Assembly (NCBI GenBank): GCA_013816245.1
Contig: JACDEU010000005.1
Span: 1 to 64,000 of the forward strand
From: Actinomycetota bacterium
GTDB lineage: Bacteria; Actinomycetota; Thermoleophilia; Gaiellales; Gaiellaceae
Direction of reading: 5' to 3'
DNA length: 64,000 bases
Every line of letters starts with the position of its first letter. Within the stretch, counting starts at the first letter, position 1. Below are positions 6,865 through 15,218 of the stretch, in pieces. A model generated the notes under the pieces. It was not told the origin of the DNA and ran no database searches. It was given only the letters and a program-made list of their open reading frames with translations. The translations under genes were made by a program, and so were the position numbers.

Positions 6865-8679
6865 GTGAAGGTGCTCGTGGCGATCGCTGCGTTTCCCGCC
6901 GCGGCCGCGGCCATCTGGCTGCTGCTCCACACGCCGTTGGCCGCCCGCCTCGGCGCGGCCCCGCGTGAAGATCGCTGGCACGAGCGAACGACGCCGGTGC
7001 TCGGCGGCATGGGGATCTTCGCCGGGATCCTGACGGGATTCTGGGTCGCGGTCGCGGTCGGCGCGGCCCCGGCGAGCCGCGAGCTCGTGGCGATCCTCGG
7101 AGGGTGCTCCATCCTCTTCGTAGCGGGCCTGCTCGACGACCTCTTCTCCCTGGGCCCGATTCCGAAGCTTGCCGCCCAGATCGCGGCGGCCTGCCTCGTG
7201 ATCTTCAACGGACTCACGATCTCGGGGCTGATCTCGAACGACTTCCTCGCGGGGGTCGTGGCACTCGTGTGGCTCGTCGGGATGACGAACGCGTTCAACC
7301 TGCTCGACAACATGGACGGCCTCGCGGCGACGCTCGCCGGAATCGCCGCGGTGTTCTTCGCCATCGATGCGCTCGAGGTCCATAAGAACCACGGCGTCCT
7401 GGCGCTGTCGCTCGCGCTCGCGCTCGCCTGTGCGGGCTTCCTGCCTTTCAACCTGCGCTACGGCAAGTCGGCTGCGGTCTTCATGGGCGACTCGGGGAGC
7501 CAGGTGCTCGGCTTCCTGCTCGCGGCGCTCGGGCTGACGGCGAGCTGGAAGGTCGCCGGGACCACGGTCGCCACCCTCCTCCTGCCGATTCTCGTCCTCG
7601 CGGTTCCCATCCTCGACACGACGCTCGTCACCGTCGTGCGGCTGCTCGACGGGCGGCCCGTGTACCAGGGCGGTCGCGATCACACGTCGCACCGCCTCGT
7701 GTACCACGGGCTCTCCGAGAAGCGTGCGGTCGTCCTGCTCGCCGTCATCGCCGCTGCGCTCGGAACGACGAGCCTGTTCTACAGCGTGCTCGACAACGCC
7801 TGGGTGACTCTGATCGGCGTGCTCCTGAGCTTTGCCTTGCTCGTCCAATTCGCGAGCGTCCTTTCGGACGTCGAACGCGCGCCGGGCCTCGTTTCAGACC
7901 GCGGCTGGTTGCACACGTTCGTCGCAAATCCACGCAGGCTCGTCGAGTCGCTCGTCGACTTCGCACTGATCACCGCCTCGTTCGCCCTGGCGTACTACCT
8001 GAGGCTCCAGGGAGGAGGGAGCGACTACCAGCGGCACATCTTCGCGGTCTCGATCGGCGTGGTGGTCGCCGTGCGCTATCTGGCCTTCATCCCGTTCGGG
8101 CTCTACCGCGGCGTCTGGCGCTACGCGGGCGCACGGGATGCCGCAAGCATCGTCGCCGCCGTGATGGTGTCGGAGGCCGCCGCCTACCTGATCCTCGATG
8201 CGACCCAGAACCTGGGGCCGTTTCCGCGCAGCGTCTTCGTGATCGACGCGCTCATCTGCACCGTGCTGGTGGGGGCCTCCCGCTTCTGGGAGCGGGCGTT
8301 CGTGCGCGGCGTCTCGTCGCTTACCGGCCGCGGCAAGCGCCACCGGACGCTGATCGTCGGGGCGGGCCGAGGCGGACGCAGCCTGCTACGCGAGCTCCGG
8401 GAGACACCGGGAGAACAGGTCGTCGGGTTCGTCGACGACGACCCGCGGCTGTCGCGGCGCCGCCTGCAGGGTGTGCCCGTGGTCGGCGACACGAGCAAGA
8501 TCGAGCAGATCCTTTCGCGTACGCACCCGGACACCGTCCTCGTGACGATTCCCGACGCTCCCCGTGAGCGACTCGGGCTCGTGGTCGACGCCTGTGCGCT
8601 GGCCCAGCTGCCGTGCCGCTTCGTCCGGCGCCACACCGACCTCGACCCCGACGTCGCACTCGGCGCTACCTTCGACTGA
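6865..8679 (+). CDS. WecA/TagO-type sugar-1-phosphate transferase fused to a FlaA1-like membrane/Rossmann half
   Basis: A 604-residue polytopic membrane protein. Residues 1-330 are a polyprenyl-phosphate HexNAc-1-phosphate transferase: DD at 91-92, NAFNLLDNMDG at 142-152, MGDSGS at 207-212 and DHTSHR at 272-277 are the catalytic and substrate loops. It would start a glycan on undecaprenyl phosphate. Residues 355-480 add about four more membrane segments and 495-600 a Rossmann fold (GAGRGGRSL at 499-507), as in the N-terminal half of FlaA1/CapD-type proteins, but the SDR dehydratase that normally follows is missing. A sugar-nucleotide sensing role for this half is inference. It starts at a leaderless-type GTG and leads a pair with the GT-C gene. 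Confidence 0.88.
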   Translation: MKVLVAIAAFPAAAAAIWLLLHTPLAARLGAAPREDRWHERTTPVLGGMGIFAGILTGFWVAVAVGAAPASRELVAILGGCSILFVAGLLDDLFSLGPIPKLAAQIAAACLVIFNGLTISGLISNDFLAGVVALVWLVGMTNAFNLLDNMDGLAATLAGIAAVFFAIDALEVHKNHGVLALSLALALACAGFLPFNLRYGKSAAVFMGDSGSQVLGFLLAALGLTASWKVAGTTVATLLLPILVLAVPILDTTLVTVVRLLDGRPVYQGGRDHTSHRLVYHGLSEKRAVVLLAVIAAALGTTSLFYSVLDNAWVTLIGVLLSFALLVQFASVLSDVERAPGLVSDRGWLHTFVANPRRLVESLVDFALITASFALAYYLRLQGGGSDYQRHIFAVSIGVVVAVRYLAFIPFGLYRGVWRYAGARDAASIVAAVMVSEAAAYLILDATQNLGPFPRSVFVIDALICTVLVGASRFWERAFVRGVSSLTGRGKRHRTLIVGAGRGGRSLLRELRETPGEQVVGFVDDDPRLSRRRLQGVPVVGDTSKIEQILSRTHPDTVLVTIPDAPRERLGLVVDACALAQLPCRFVRRHTDLDPDVALGATFD

Positions 8680-8686
8680 TCCGCCG

Positions 8687-10861
8687 ATGGCCGTCGTGAC
8701 CGCCCGCCGAGCGCCAGCTGAACAGACGCTGGTCGACCGTTTTTTGGCGGCGGTGCCGCTTCTCAGCGTCTTCGTCTGGCTCGCGATCGTGTTCATGATC
8801 CAGGCCTGGGCTCACAAGACACCGTGGCTCTTCGGCGACGAGCTCGAGCTGACACAGTTGTCCCGCGCGATCGCCGACACTGGTCATGCCGCCCGGCGCG
8901 GCGCGCCGTACTCGTTCACGACGCTCTGGACTTACGTGCTCGCGCCCGCCTGGCTGATCGACAACCTGCACGCCGCGTACGCGACCGTGAAGTACCTGAC
9001 GGTGATCGTGATGACAGCCACTGTCTTTCCCGCATACGGGATTGCACGTCTTGCCGTCGGGCGCCGGCCGGCGCTCTTCGTCGCCACAGCATCCGCCGCG
9101 ATACCCGCGGTCGCCTACTCGTCGATGATCGTCGAGGAACCGGCTGCGTACCTCTTCTCGACCTTTGCGCTCTTCCTCATCCTGCGCGCATTCGTGACTC
9201 CGTCGCGCTGGTGGATCGGCGGGGCCGTGCTCGCGTCGCTCATCGCACCACTGGTACGTGGTGAGCTCGCCGTGATCCCCGCCGTGTTCCTGCTCACAGG
9301 CACGTTCCTGTTCTGGCGGTCCGAGTACTTCACCGCGTGGCGCAGAAGCTGGGGCGCCTGGGACTGGACCGGCTTCGTGACGCTCGTCGTCGGCGTCGCA
9401 GTGATCGTGAGCGCCGTACTCGGTCATCGTTCGCTCGAGTGGAACTACTCGACCCGGCTCTACAAGGACCGCATGCTCGATCTTGGCCTCAACGCCGCAG
9501 GCGCGTTGACGATCGGGCTCGGAGTGCTGCCCGTAGTCGCGGGCCTGGCCTCCCTTTGGCGCGCGCCCGGCGAACCGGTGACGCGCGAGCTCCGCAGCTT
9601 CCGCAGCGTCCTACTCGCGGCGATCATCGGCTTCGGGCTCTACACCGCAGTCAAGGCGACATACGTCTCGATCACCTTCGCGACGTACACCTACGAGCGC
9701 AACCTCATCTACCTCGCGCCGCTCCTCTTCACGGGTACAGCGCTCTGGCTGGAGCGCAGGCGGCTGCATCCGATCGCGCTCGGAGCATCGACCGCATTCG
9801 TCCTGCTGCTCATCCTGACCACGCCGTACGAGATGGGCCAGGATCTCTCGTACAACGCCCCCGGGCTGGCGATCCTTCAGCAGGCGAATCGCTATCTCCA
9901 GCTCGATCCGACCGGGGCGAAGATCGGTCTCGTCGCTCTGCTCTGCTTCTCGGTCGCACTCTTGCTCGCGCCACGCTTCGTGGGTCGCGGCACCAGGTGG
10001 CTCGTGCTCGCGATCGCCGCGGCCGTCCTCGCCTGGAACTTGACCGCAGAGCTCTCCTTTGCCTCCGCATCTAACCGCACCTCGGACCGCTTCGTCGAGA
10101 ACCTTCGCGCACCGTTCACGTGGGTCGACGACGCGACCGGCGGCGCGCCGACGCTGTACCTCGGCCAGCAGATGTCCGACCAGAACGGCGAGTGGCTGCT
10201 CGAGTTCTGGAACCGCTCGATCAAGGCCGTCTGGAGCCTGGACGGCACCGCGCAGGGCCCCGGCCCCTTCCTCACGCCCGACCAGGGCGCGTCGAACGGC
10301 GCCCTCTCGCACGACCCCGGCTATCCGTACGTCGTCGAGGAGCAGGGCATCGAGGTCGTCGGCAAGACGGTCGCGACGCACCTGCACCGCGCCGGCGGCG
10401 GGCTCGAGCCGTGGCGCCTGGTGAAGATCGCTCCGCCGCTTCGGCTACGAGGCTCGGTCACCGGCGTCTACTCCGACGGCTGGATGAGCTTGTTCAGCGC
10501 CTACACGCGCTACTCGACCGAAGGGAACAAGCCCGGGCGGATTCGCGTAATCGTCTCCCGGGCCCCCTGGGGCGGGACGAACGTCACCGGACACGTGACA
10601 GTGGCAATCGGGCCGATGGTGGTCGGCGACGACAAACAACCGCATCTGGGCAAAGCGACCGACGTGAAGCGATTCGACATCCATAGCAAGGAAGTGAAAC
10701 CCGTCGTTCTGAAGGCGCCGGGACCGCGCTTCCGCGTCGAGGTCACGATCACGCCGACCTTCGTGCCGCACGACCTCGATCCGGGGTCGGGCGACCGGCG
10801 CAAGCTCGGAGCGAAGGTCAGCTACATCTTCTTGCCGCCGCGGAAGGCAGCGCACAAGTAG
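8687..10861 (+). CDS. GT-C fold membrane glycosyltransferase with extracytoplasmic C-terminal domain
   Basis: A 724-residue protein. After one membrane helix (about 22-40) comes GDELELTQLSR followed by ADTGH, an acidic first-loop motif (D51, E52) as in GT39/ArnT-like enzymes that use polyprenyl-phosphate sugars outside the membrane. About eleven hydrophobic segments end near residue 490; the remaining 230 residues are soluble and probably exposed outside. The ATG at 8687 is chosen because it lies 7 bases after the upstream stop; longer in-frame starts fall inside the WecA fusion. The same motif occurs in the fusion protein at 15215-18520. Acceptor and sugar are unknown. The last 40 bases overlap the converging methyltransferase gene. 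Confidence 0.8.
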   Translation: MAVVTARRAPAEQTLVDRFLAAVPLLSVFVWLAIVFMIQAWAHKTPWLFGDELELTQLSRAIADTGHAARRGAPYSFTTLWTYVLAPAWLIDNLHAAYATVKYLTVIVMTATVFPAYGIARLAVGRRPALFVATASAAIPAVAYSSMIVEEPAAYLFSTFALFLILRAFVTPSRWWIGGAVLASLIAPLVRGELAVIPAVFLLTGTFLFWRSEYFTAWRRSWGAWDWTGFVTLVVGVAVIVSAVLGHRSLEWNYSTRLYKDRMLDLGLNAAGALTIGLGVLPVVAGLASLWRAPGEPVTRELRSFRSVLLAAIIGFGLYTAVKATYVSITFATYTYERNLIYLAPLLFTGTALWLERRRLHPIALGASTAFVLLLILTTPYEMGQDLSYNAPGLAILQQANRYLQLDPTGAKIGLVALLCFSVALLLAPRFVGRGTRWLVLAIAAAVLAWNLTAELSFASASNRTSDRFVENLRAPFTWVDDATGGAPTLYLGQQMSDQNGEWLLEFWNRSIKAVWSLDGTAQGPGPFLTPDQGASNGALSHDPGYPYVVEEQGIEVVGKTVATHLHRAGGGLEPWRLVKIAPPLRLRGSVTGVYSDGWMSLFSAYTRYSTEGNKPGRIRVIVSRAPWGGTNVTGHVTVAIGPMVVGDDKQPHLGKATDVKRFDIHSKEVKPVVLKAPGPRFRVEVTITPTFVPHDLDPGSGDRRKLGAKVSYIFLPPRKAAHK

Positions 10862-11442
10862 CTGAACCGCAGCGCGAGCATGGCTCGCGCGATGGGCCCT
10901 GTCTGCTCGAGCGCACGCAGTGCGCTCAGGACGGGCCTGGGTAATGAGTGGTGCTGCGGCGAGAAGAACGGCTGCAAGGCCAGCTCGTCGAACCCGGCGT
11001 CCCGCAGGTCGGCCCGCACGTCGGTGAGCCGATACTGCCGTGGATTGAGGTCGAAGACGAACTTCCGCTCGGTATAGCCGGCGACGCGGCGAAAGAAGGC
11101 GGCACGGTCGCCGGCGTAGTAGATGGCACGGAAGCAGGTCGTGGCCGCGACCGGCTCAGGAGGTTCGTAGTCGTTGAGGTCACCGAGAGCCATGTTCCGG
11201 CCTCGCTTCCTGCCCACCTCGACCATCTCGGGACTCGTATCGACGCCCGTGTACCGAATCCCGGGCAGGTAGTCGGCCAATGCGCCGTCGCCGCACGCCA
11301 GGTCGACCAACGCGTCTCCCGGTTGCAGAGAGGGGCCGAGCGAAAGGATCAACCCGCCGCGACGGCCAAAGTACGTCGCGGCGTCGGCATATGCGTCGCG
11401 CGACCAGCGCTCCGCCTTGGGGCCGTACTTCTCCGTCGTCAT
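10822..11442 (-). CDS. Class I SAM-dependent methyltransferase
   Basis: A 206-residue soluble methyltransferase. Motif I is LVDLACGDGAL (about 46-56), followed by YTGVDTS at about 64-70, which binds SAM. It probably methylates a sugar or chain end of the glycan, as it is the last gene of a seven-gene glycosyltransferase operon and overlaps the preceding GT2 gene by four bases (ATG at 11440-11442). The long in-frame extension upstream lies antisense-like over the GT2 gene in another frame and is not used. Confidence 0.85.
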   Translation of the reverse strand: MTTEKYGPKAERWSRDAYADAATYFGRRGGLILSLGPSLQPGDALVDLACGDGALADYLPGIRYTGVDTSPEMVEVGRKRGRNMALGDLNDYEPPEPVAATTCFRAIYYAGDRAAFFRRVAGYTERKFVFDLNPRQYRLTDVRADLRDAGFDELALQPFFSPQHHSLPRPVLSALRALEQTGPIARAMLALRFSYLCAAFRGGKKM

Positions 11443-12209
11443 CGCAGAGCGAAGAGGCGCTCCGGGTGCTTGCGCAGGAAGCGCGCCATCGCGTGGAGAT
11501 GCCACAAATTTCGGCGCGTGAAGAAGTGCTTGTCGATCACCGCCTGATATTCGTGGTGAACGACTGCGTCCGGCACCCACCAGCGTTCCCAGCCGGCCTT
11601 CATCGCGCGGTAACTGAGATCGATGTCTTCGACGTAGAGCTTGTAGCCGGCATCCCAGCCGCCGATCTCGTCCAGCATCGTACGGCGCATGAGCAGGAAT
11701 GCACCGAGCATCGTGTCCACGCGCATCGGCTCGTCTGCCGGCGCGTCGAGCAGGTAGTGGCGCCGCTGCCAGCGAAGCGGGGGGAACAATACGCGCAGCG
11801 GAGTGCGTCGCACGATCGTCCCGCCCACCGTCGGAAAGCTTCGCCGCGAGGCTTGCAGCGTGCCGTCCGGGTTGATCATCTTCGGACCGGCGGTGCCGCA
11901 ACGCGGATGCGCGTCTGCAAACGAAACGAGCGCGCGGACGCAATCGGGCTCGGGCACGGCATCGGGATTCGAGATGACAACGTAGTCCCCGCTGGTCGCG
12001 GCGATGCCCTTGTTGACGTTCGCAGAGAAGCCGAGCGCACGGTCGTTCTCCACTACGCGCACGTTTTCCGGCAGGTCCATCGGCGTGCTGCCGGGCCCGT
12101 TGGCCACGACGACGAGCTCGTCCACCTGCGCAAGCAGTGCGGGCAGCGAGCGGTCGAGGAGCTTCGCCTCCCCCGCCCCCGTCACGACGAAGACGCCGGA
12201 GACCTTCAC
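11439..12209 (-). CDS. GT2 glycosyltransferase, rhamnosyltransferase-like
   Basis: A 256-residue cytosolic GT-A enzyme. It lacks the classical DxD, and instead has ISNPDA (about 89-94), the form seen in rhamnosyltransferase-like GT2 proteins, followed by GPKMINPDG and a late EDIDLSYR motif with the likely catalytic acidic residues. It should add a deoxysugar or similar residue from a nucleotide donor to the growing lipid-linked chain. Both ends overlap neighbouring operon genes by four bases, so translation is coupled. Confidence 0.88.
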   Translation of the reverse strand: MKVSGVFVVTGAGEAKLLDRSLPALLAQVDELVVVANGPGSTPMDLPENVRVVENDRALGFSANVNKGIAATSGDYVVISNPDAVPEPDCVRALVSFADAHPRCGTAGPKMINPDGTLQASRRSFPTVGGTIVRRTPLRVLFPPLRWQRRHYLLDAPADEPMRVDTMLGAFLLMRRTMLDEIGGWDAGYKLYVEDIDLSYRAMKAGWERWWVPDAVVHHEYQAVIDKHFFTRRNLWHLHAMARFLRKHPERLFALR

Positions 12210-13216
12210 GTCGCGATCACGCTGCGGTAGACGTCGGCGGTGATGCGCGCAGTTTCGCGCCAGGAGAAAGTCTTTGCACGCTCGAGCCCAGCGGCCGAGA
12301 GCCGCTCACGGTCGGCGAGCGCCTGCCGGATCCCCGCCGCCAGATCGTCGGTGAAGATCGCGGCGTCTCCTGCGACTTCCTGCATCGCGGGCTCGGGCGC
12401 AGCGACGACGGGCGTCCCGCAGGCCATCGCCTCGACGATGGGAAGGCCGAAACCCTCGTAGCGCGACGGGAACACGAGACAGGCAGCACGCTGGTACAGG
12501 TCGACGAGCTCGGCTTTGGGGACATAGCCACGCACATCTGCGCCGCGCCGGGCGAGCTCGGCGGAGAGCTCCTCGTCCTTCTTCGGGCCGACGACGACGA
12601 GCTTGCGTCCGACGGCGTTTGCTGCGTCGATCGCGGCGAGCGGTTGCTTGCGTGGCTCGATCGCGCTGACGAAGAGCAGGAAGGAGTCGTGCTCGCCTGC
12701 AGGCCGATAGGCGGGATCAGGCGCAAGCGGTGTGACCGTCACCTTGCCTGCCGGGGTGCCGTAGAGCTCGATCAGGTCGTGTTTCGTCCGTTCCGAGATC
12801 GCGAGCACGTGATCGGCCTTGCGCACCGCCCGCCGCACGAAGACCTTGAAGGTCGCGAGGTCCCAAAAGCCGAAGACGCTCGGATCACGCTCCCACGAGA
12901 GATCCTGCACCGTGACGACCGCCGGCGCCGGGCAGCTGAGAGGCAGGGCGTGAATGAAGTGCGCAACTGCCGGACGGAGCCGTCGCAACAGGCGCGGAAG
13001 CGTCACCGCCATGCGTAACTCCTGGGAGCGCGCCGGCAGGTGGATCGCTTCGACGCCGTCGGGGACGAGAGCCGGGTCGCGTGTCACCGCCGCTATTCGG
13101 AGATCATCCGCCACCTCGGGAAGCTCACGCAGCAGTTGCGTGACGTAGGTCTCGTCGCCTGTTCTTCGCCGGCCGAGCACGTCCGCATCGACGAGCACCA
13201 GCGGCTTGTCGCTCAC
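12206..13216 (-). CDS. GT4 glycosyltransferase
   Basis: A 336-residue GT-B retaining transferase. The donor-site motif SRYEGFGLPIVEAMACG carries the two family glutamates at 254 and 262. The N-terminal half has QDLSWERDPS and SERTK as in mannosyl/rhamnosyl-type GT4 proteins. It is the first of three adjacent GT4 genes that share long stretches of sequence, even at the DNA level around this motif, and so look like tandem duplicates. Four-base overlaps join it to the genes on either side. Confidence 0.9.
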   Translation of the reverse strand: MSDKPLVLVDADVLGRRRTGDETYVTQLLRELPEVADDLRIAAVTRDPALVPDGVEAIHLPARSQELRMAVTLPRLLRRLRPAVAHFIHALPLSCPAPAVVTVQDLSWERDPSVFGFWDLATFKVFVRRAVRKADHVLAISERTKHDLIELYGTPAGKVTVTPLAPDPAYRPAGEHDSFLLFVSAIEPRKQPLAAIDAANAVGRKLVVVGPKKDEELSAELARRGADVRGYVPKAELVDLYQRAACLVFPSRYEGFGLPIVEAMACGTPVVAAPEPAMQEVAGDAAIFTDDLAAGIRQALADRERLSAAGLERAKTFSWRETARITADVYRSVIAT

Positions 13217-14196
13217 GCCGCGGCCTCCCGGTACACCTGCACGGTCGCGTCTGCCACCGCATCCCAGCGAAACTCGCGCGCCCGCTCGAGCCCTCTCGCG
13301 ACGAGCTCGTCCCGATCGGTCGCGGCGCGCTCGATGCCCGCACTGATCTCTGCGGGATCGCGAGCGTCGACCAGCACCGCGGCACCGTCGGCAACCTCTT
13401 CCATCGCAGTGCCGCGCGTCGTCACGACCGGTGTGCCGCAGGCCATCGCTTCGAGCACAGGAATGCCGAAACCCTCGTAGAGCGAGGGATAGGCAACGCA
13501 GGTTGCGCCCCGATACAGGCGCGCCAATTCCGCGTCACTCACCTCGCCGAGCCAGCGCACCCCGTTTCCGCCGACCTCGACGCCTCCCCAGCCGCGGGCG
13601 CCGACGACGCGGAGCTCTCGGTTGCCGGCTCGCACGGCCTCGGCCAGGCGTTCGAGGTTCTTGCGCGGCTCGAGTGTCCCGACGGCGAGGACGTAGTCGC
13701 CGTCCTCGGCCTCCCCCACAGGCGTGAACTCGTCGCCGACCGCGTTCGGCACGACGCGGATCTTCTCCTCGGGCACGCGCAGCAACTCGATCAGCTCCCT
13801 CCGCGTGAAATCGGACACAGCGATCACTCTTTGCGCCGCTGCCAGCACCCGGGGGACGACACGAGGACTGTAGGCACGCGTCCAGCGGTTGAAGGCCTCG
13901 GGATGCCGGAAGACTGCGAGATCGTGAACCGTCACGACCAGCGGAACGCGCGAGCGTGTCGGACCGCGATAGGTCGGGCAATGAAGAACGTCCGCAGTGT
14001 CTTCGCGGCCGAGCAGGAACGGGTACCAAACGGCATCACGCGCCAGCGTCGAAGCCCTGTCGGTTCGCCCGAACGTTCGCGTCGTCACCTCGACGTCGTC
14101 CCGGCGCCGCAGCTCTCGCAGCAGGCTCTCGAGGTACCTGGCCGTGCCGGCACGTGTCTGAACAAGCGGAGAGACGTCGATTGCAACGCGCATCAC
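13213..14196 (-). CDS. GT4 glycosyltransferase
   Basis: A 327-residue GT-B enzyme that begins with VAIDVSPL and TARYLES, followed by VTVHDLA and the donor motif SLYEGFGIPVLEAMACG near residue 240. Two start codons are adjacent: GTG at 14194-14196, which gives the usual GTGA overlap with the gene before it, and ATG at 14191-14193. Close relative of its two neighbours; sugar specificity is unknown. Confidence 0.9.
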   Translation of the reverse strand: MMRVAIDVSPLVQTRAGTARYLESLLRELRRRDDVEVTTRTFGRTDRASTLARDAVWYPFLLGREDTADVLHCPTYRGPTRSRVPLVVTVHDLAVFRHPEAFNRWTRAYSPRVVPRVLAAAQRVIAVSDFTRRELIELLRVPEEKIRVVPNAVGDEFTPVGEAEDGDYVLAVGTLEPRKNLERLAEAVRAGNRELRVVGARGWGGVEVGGNGVRWLGEVSDAELARLYRGATCVAYPSLYEGFGIPVLEAMACGTPVVTTRGTAMEEVADGAAVLVDARDPAEISAGIERAATDRDELVARGLERAREFRWDAVADATVQVYREAAA

Positions 14197-15218
14197 AGCG
14201 CGTCAGCGTAGCTCTGGAGGTGAATCCGTCCTGTTTCCAGCCAACTGAAGCGGCGCGCCTGGTCGAGGCCACGCGTCACGAGCTCGTCGCGATCGGCGAG
14301 GGCGCGACGGATGCCCTCGGCGAACTCCTCGGGGCTGTCGGGATCAGCACGCACGGCCGCGTCTCCGCACGCCTCGTCGAGCGATGTATGCGACGACACG
14401 ACGCATGGCACACCGCAGGCCATCGCCTCGACGACGGGCATACCGAAACCCTCGAACCGGGACGGGTACGCGAAGACCGCGGCACCGCGGTAGAGCGCGG
14501 CCAGCTTCTCGTCCGATGGATAGCCGAGCCCTTCGTGGCCCAGAGCGGCAAGAGCGAGCTCGTCTCCGAGCAGCCCGACGGCAAGCTCGACGACGCGCCG
14601 GTTCTTGCGCCAGTCCTCGGTTGCGGTGGTGAACACGTACGGACGGCCGTGGTCATGGCGCTCGCCGTGTGGCCGGAACCGGCCGTCGACGCCGGGATAG
14701 GCGACGTGCACCCGCTCAGGTCGAAGGCCGAGCCGGTCGATGACGTCGTTCGCCGTGTAGCTCGAGTTTGCGAAGACGACGTCGCACGTCTGCGCCTCTC
14801 GCGCGGTGGCGGAGTGCATGTTCACCGTGCGCGGATACAGGCGTTCCGGAAACCGCAACGGCCCGAGATCGTGAATCATCGTCGCGCGCACGCCGGCGCG
14901 CTGCGGCGGGATCATCCAGTCGCTGAAGTGCAGGACGTCGAAGTTGCCGATGAACGTCTCCGCGAGCGGACGCCCGAGCGCTCCCCAGGCCCGCCGGGTG
15001 GCGTGCGCGAACGGCACCGTGAAGAGGCGCTTCTCGACCGGGAGACCGTCGAGCGTCTCGTCGAGCAACGTTCGCCCACGGATGCTCACGGGACCGAACG
15101 CCACGATCTCGTGCTTTTGGCCCGGTGCCTCGAGCATCCCCTTCAGCGCACCGAGAATGTAGTTGCCGACGCCGGTTCGCGGATGCGAGAGCGGCGTGAC
15201 GTCATAGGCGATCCTCAC
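14193..15218 (-). CDS. GT4 glycosyltransferase
   Basis: A 341-residue GT-B enzyme, third of the tandem set. It begins with RIAYDVTPLSHPRTGVGNY, and the donor motif SRFEGFGMPVVEAMACG lies near residue 260. The start is GTG 15216-15218, which overlaps the stop of the fusion gene as GTGA; the longer frame upstream lies inside that gene. It is likely to act in the same chain as its neighbours. Confidence 0.9.
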   Translation of the reverse strand: MRIAYDVTPLSHPRTGVGNYILGALKGMLEAPGQKHEIVAFGPVSIRGRTLLDETLDGLPVEKRLFTVPFAHATRRAWGALGRPLAETFIGNFDVLHFSDWMIPPQRAGVRATMIHDLGPLRFPERLYPRTVNMHSATAREAQTCDVVFANSSYTANDVIDRLGLRPERVHVAYPGVDGRFRPHGERHDHGRPYVFTTATEDWRKNRRVVELAVGLLGDELALAALGHEGLGYPSDEKLAALYRGAAVFAYPSRFEGFGMPVVEAMACGVPCVVSSHTSLDEACGDAAVRADPDSPEEFAEGIRRALADRDELVTRGLDQARRFSWLETGRIHLQSYADAL

